Below, in pieces: positions 4,786-5,917 of a stretch of DNA of 5,917 nucleotides. The stretch lies in NCBI GenBank assembly GCA_021795795.1, contig JAJYPA010000510.1:1-5917 (forward strand). The letters are read 5' to 3'. A program made the translations under genes and the position numbers. Each line of letters begins with the position of its first letter. The stretch's first letter is position 1. A model generated the notes under the pieces. That model was not told where the DNA came from. It saw only the letters and a list, made by a program, of their open reading frames with translations, and searched no databases. The DNA comes from Pseudomonadota bacterium (GTDB lineage Bacteria > Pseudomonadota > Gammaproteobacteria > Halothiobacillales > Halothiobacillaceae).

Positions 4786-4900
4786 CGGTGTAAAAGTCGA
4801 TTCAAAGGGTGAAAAGAAAGGGGTGAAAAGTTTGCACCAGTGAGAAATAAGGGGTGCTGGCTGATTCCTGTATAGGGGTGAAAACAAAGGGGGTGGAAAC
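4786..4900. repeat. Iteron-like array of GGGTGAAAA repeats in the control region
   Basis: On the plus strand, copies are CGGTGTAAAAG (4786-4796), GGGTGAAAAG (4807-4816), GGGTGAAAAG (4821-4830), GGGTGAAAAC (4876-4885) and GGGTGGAAAC (4891-4900). Weaker relatives are CAGTGAGAAA at 4838-4847 and GGGTG at 4852-4856. Start-to-start distances are 21, 14, 17, 14, 24 and 15 bases. All are in one orientation and lie directly upstream of the candidate -35 element, in the gap between the 246-residue gene and the AlpA-like gene. Possible roles are activator or repressor sites, arm sites for integrase or excisionase, or replication iterons. Confidence 0.65.
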
Positions 4901-4916
4901 TTCCCATCCCCTGCAT

Positions 4917-5657
4917 TTAGTTCCGGTTCTGGTTGTGCCGGATGATCTGCCTTGTACTGGCTTTCCTCCAAGCATTAAGCGCACCAGTTCCGGGCGGGAA
5001 TAATGTAGGATGCAGCCTGACACACGCCTCCAATATCTTTTCCTTGGTGTCGTCTGGAATGTCCATTGGGTCATACCCCATCCCCTCGATGACCTGTACC
5101 AGCGCGTCGACTTGGGCATCTAGCCGTTTTCCTTTTGGCGGGGTCGGTGGCTCTGGTTTGAGCGTTTCGCGCAATCCCTCGACCATCACTTTCTCGGCGG
5201 TCTGCTCGATCAGCCTAGTGACCTCATCGGCGCTAATCCAGAGCGCCACCAGCCGGGTCTTAACCGGCGCAGACAGCACCAGCGACCGGCCATAGTCCAC
5301 CATGCAACGGCCATCGGGAGCCGTATATAATCCGCCGCCCCATTCTTCGGAATTGCCGCGCACAACTGGAGAACGGACAACGCTGATTGTCGCCTCCCCC
5401 TCGGCGCTGAATTGCGCCAGGTGTTGCCAATCCACCTGCAAGGGGTAATCGCCAAGATGCACAAAGCACCCCCCGGACGAGTCGTAAAAGTCGCTTCTCG
5501 GCACGTCCACCCTTGGCGATATACGCCCATTCCGCCATGCGTCGATGATCTGCCCGTCTGATAGCTTGTGCTGGCGCTGGGCGTCCTCGATGCGGACCCA
5601 TTGGCGGCGCTCCTGCTCCGAACGATACACGGCAACGGTTACAGGGTCGGGCTTCAT
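4917..5657 (-). CDS. 246-residue hypothetical protein next to the integrase
   Basis: I do not recognise a named family. Residues 19-47 (Q-W-V-R-I-E-D-A...L-S-D-G-Q-I-I-D-A-W-R-N-G-R-I) read like a short MerR-type helix-turn-helix. Residues 48-140 look like a beta-rich domain with G-G-C-F-V-H-L-G-D-Y (62-71) and W-G-G-G-L-Y-T-A (106-113). Residues 143-167 are helical, 168-178 a Pro/Lys linker, and 180-246 a helical C-terminus with I-P-D-D-T-K-E-K-I-L-E-A-C and F-P-P-G-T-G-A-L-N-A-W. That last part resembles C-terminal units in other unannotated phage DNA-associated proteins. There is no signal peptide or membrane segment. The start at 5655-5657 overlaps the integrase stop (ATGA), with GGGGGGTG 4 bases upstream inside the integrase gene. 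Its place between integrase and repeat array suggests a regulator, which is inference. Confidence 0.8.
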   Translation of the reverse strand: MKPDPVTVAVYRSEQERRQWVRIEDAQRQHKLSDGQIIDAWRNGRISPRVDVPRSDFYDSSGGCFVHLGDYPLQVDWQHLAQFSAEGEATISVVRSPVVRGNSEEWGGGLYTAPDGRCMVDYGRSLVLSAPVKTRLVALWISADEVTRLIEQTAEKVMVEGLRETLKPEPPTPPKGKRLDAQVDALVQVIEGMGYDPMDIPDDTKEKILEACVRLHPTLFPPGTGALNAWRKASTRQIIRHNQNRN

Positions 5658-5917
5658 TGTCCACCCCCCAACTTCTTATCGAGTTTGCTTCCGAGTTCCG
5701 CCAGGTGCTCAGGGGCAAGATGGCTGTAACGCTTGGTCATCTGCAAAGTGCGATGCCCTAACAACGCGGCCACGGCCACCAGGGAGACGCCTTGCTGCAC
5801 TAGATAGCTGGCGGCGGAATGGCGTAGATCATGAAAATGGAAGTCGGTGATATTTGCCGCTGCAAGGGCTTCCTCCCACGGGCGGCGTAGATCAATAGGC
5901 TTTTGCGGATAGCGGTG
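5654..5917 (-). CDS. Tyrosine recombinase/integrase, C-terminal part
   Basis: The 87 residues in the window are the end of a phage-type tyrosine recombinase; the N-terminal and core-binding parts lie beyond base 5917. The translation shows F-H-F-H-D-L-R-H-S-A-A-S-Y-L, which is the catalytic H-x-x-R box. It continues V-A-A-L-L-G-H with the third catalytic histidine, and M-T-K-R-Y-S-H-L with the nucleophilic tyrosine about 9 residues later. These are intact, so the catalytic end looks functional. The enzyme would insert and excise the element at an attachment site, probably with the AlpA-like protein setting direction. No att core is identifiable here. The tail ends in G-G-G-Q; its glycine codons provide the GGGGGGTG ribosome site of the next gene. 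Confidence 0.95.
   Translation of the reverse strand, partial: HRYPQKPIDLRRPWEEALAAANITDFHFHDLRHSAASYLVQQGVSLVAVAALLGHRTLQMTKRYSHLAPEHLAELGSKLDKKLGGGQ

Larger units (their letters stand above)
4714..4916. other. Control region, the only sizeable non-coding gap in the window
   Basis: This 203-bp interval holds, in transcription order, the GGGTGAAAA array, the candidate promoter and the palindrome. A 44-codon frame at 4782-4916 starts two bases after the upstream stop codon, but its F-H-P repeats simply mirror the DNA repeats. No terminator hairpin with a T-run is visible on either strand, so read-through from the integrase transcript into the replication genes remains possible. Confidence 0.7.

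Noticed and set aside
4786..4900. CRISPR array interpretation of the repeats
   Set aside because: Repeats are only about 10 bases, unevenly spaced and degenerate, with no unique spacers and no cas genes nearby.
4782..4916. 44-codon minus-strand frame in the control region, starting two bases after the upstream stop
   Set aside because: Its repeated F-H-P residues are the direct translation of the TTTTCACCC DNA repeats, the upstream site is weak (GGAAC), and it would cover the candidate operator array.

Overview
The window is a compact, all-minus-strand block of a mobile genetic element: an integrated phage, or a phage satellite, in a G+C-rich bacterium (roughly 58-60% by eye). The integrase style, Shine-Dalgarno sites and small-gene repertoire fit a proteobacterial host, but the sequence does not fix genus or species. 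There are no rRNA, tRNA, CRISPR or insertion-sequence features. Transcription runs from high to low coordinates, so the block reads from right to left.

In order of transcription: the last 87 residues of a tyrosine recombinase (5654-5917; its start lies outside the window); an unrecognised 246-residue protein with a possible N-terminal helix-turn-helix (4917-5657); a 203-bp control region (4714-4916), the only real intergenic space, with an array of GGGTGAAAA-type repeats, a candidate promoter and a perfect 7-1-7 palindrome; an AlpA/excisionase-like small DNA-binding protein (4489-4713); a small winged-helix protein (4185-4487); a likely 34-residue gene (4091-4195); a Toprim primase-like protein (3196-4098); a RepA-type RecA-fold helicase/ATPase (1731-3206); a TubC_N-like plus cysteine-cluster protein (1310-1747); a 68-residue unknown (1107-1313); a PD-(D/E)XK nuclease resembling Holliday-junction resolvases (730-1110); a 48-residue basic unknown (587-733); and two tandem paralogues with a GRPxG motif (273-590, 10-276), of the kind often found ahead of phage terminase genes. 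The next gene starts at base 13 and runs off the left edge.

The genes suggest integration/excision control on the right, a DNA replication module in the middle (primase, hexameric helicase and an origin-like cluster of CGTGAC repeats inside the helicase gene), then recombination/nuclease and pre-packaging genes on the left. Almost every junction is a 4-base ATGA overlap or a short overlap, so the cluster looks like one translationally coupled operon.

The observations most worth a second look are the CGTGAC cluster with hairpin inside the helicase gene, the GGGTGAAAA array upstream of the AlpA-like gene, an in-frame A AAA AAC slippery heptamer followed at once by a -1 stop between the ATPase and winged-helix parts of the helicase, the tandem GRPxG pair, and the unlisted 34-residue gene. 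No single unprecedented system is proved by the sequence; the overall layout fits a small prophage or a capsid-forming satellite.
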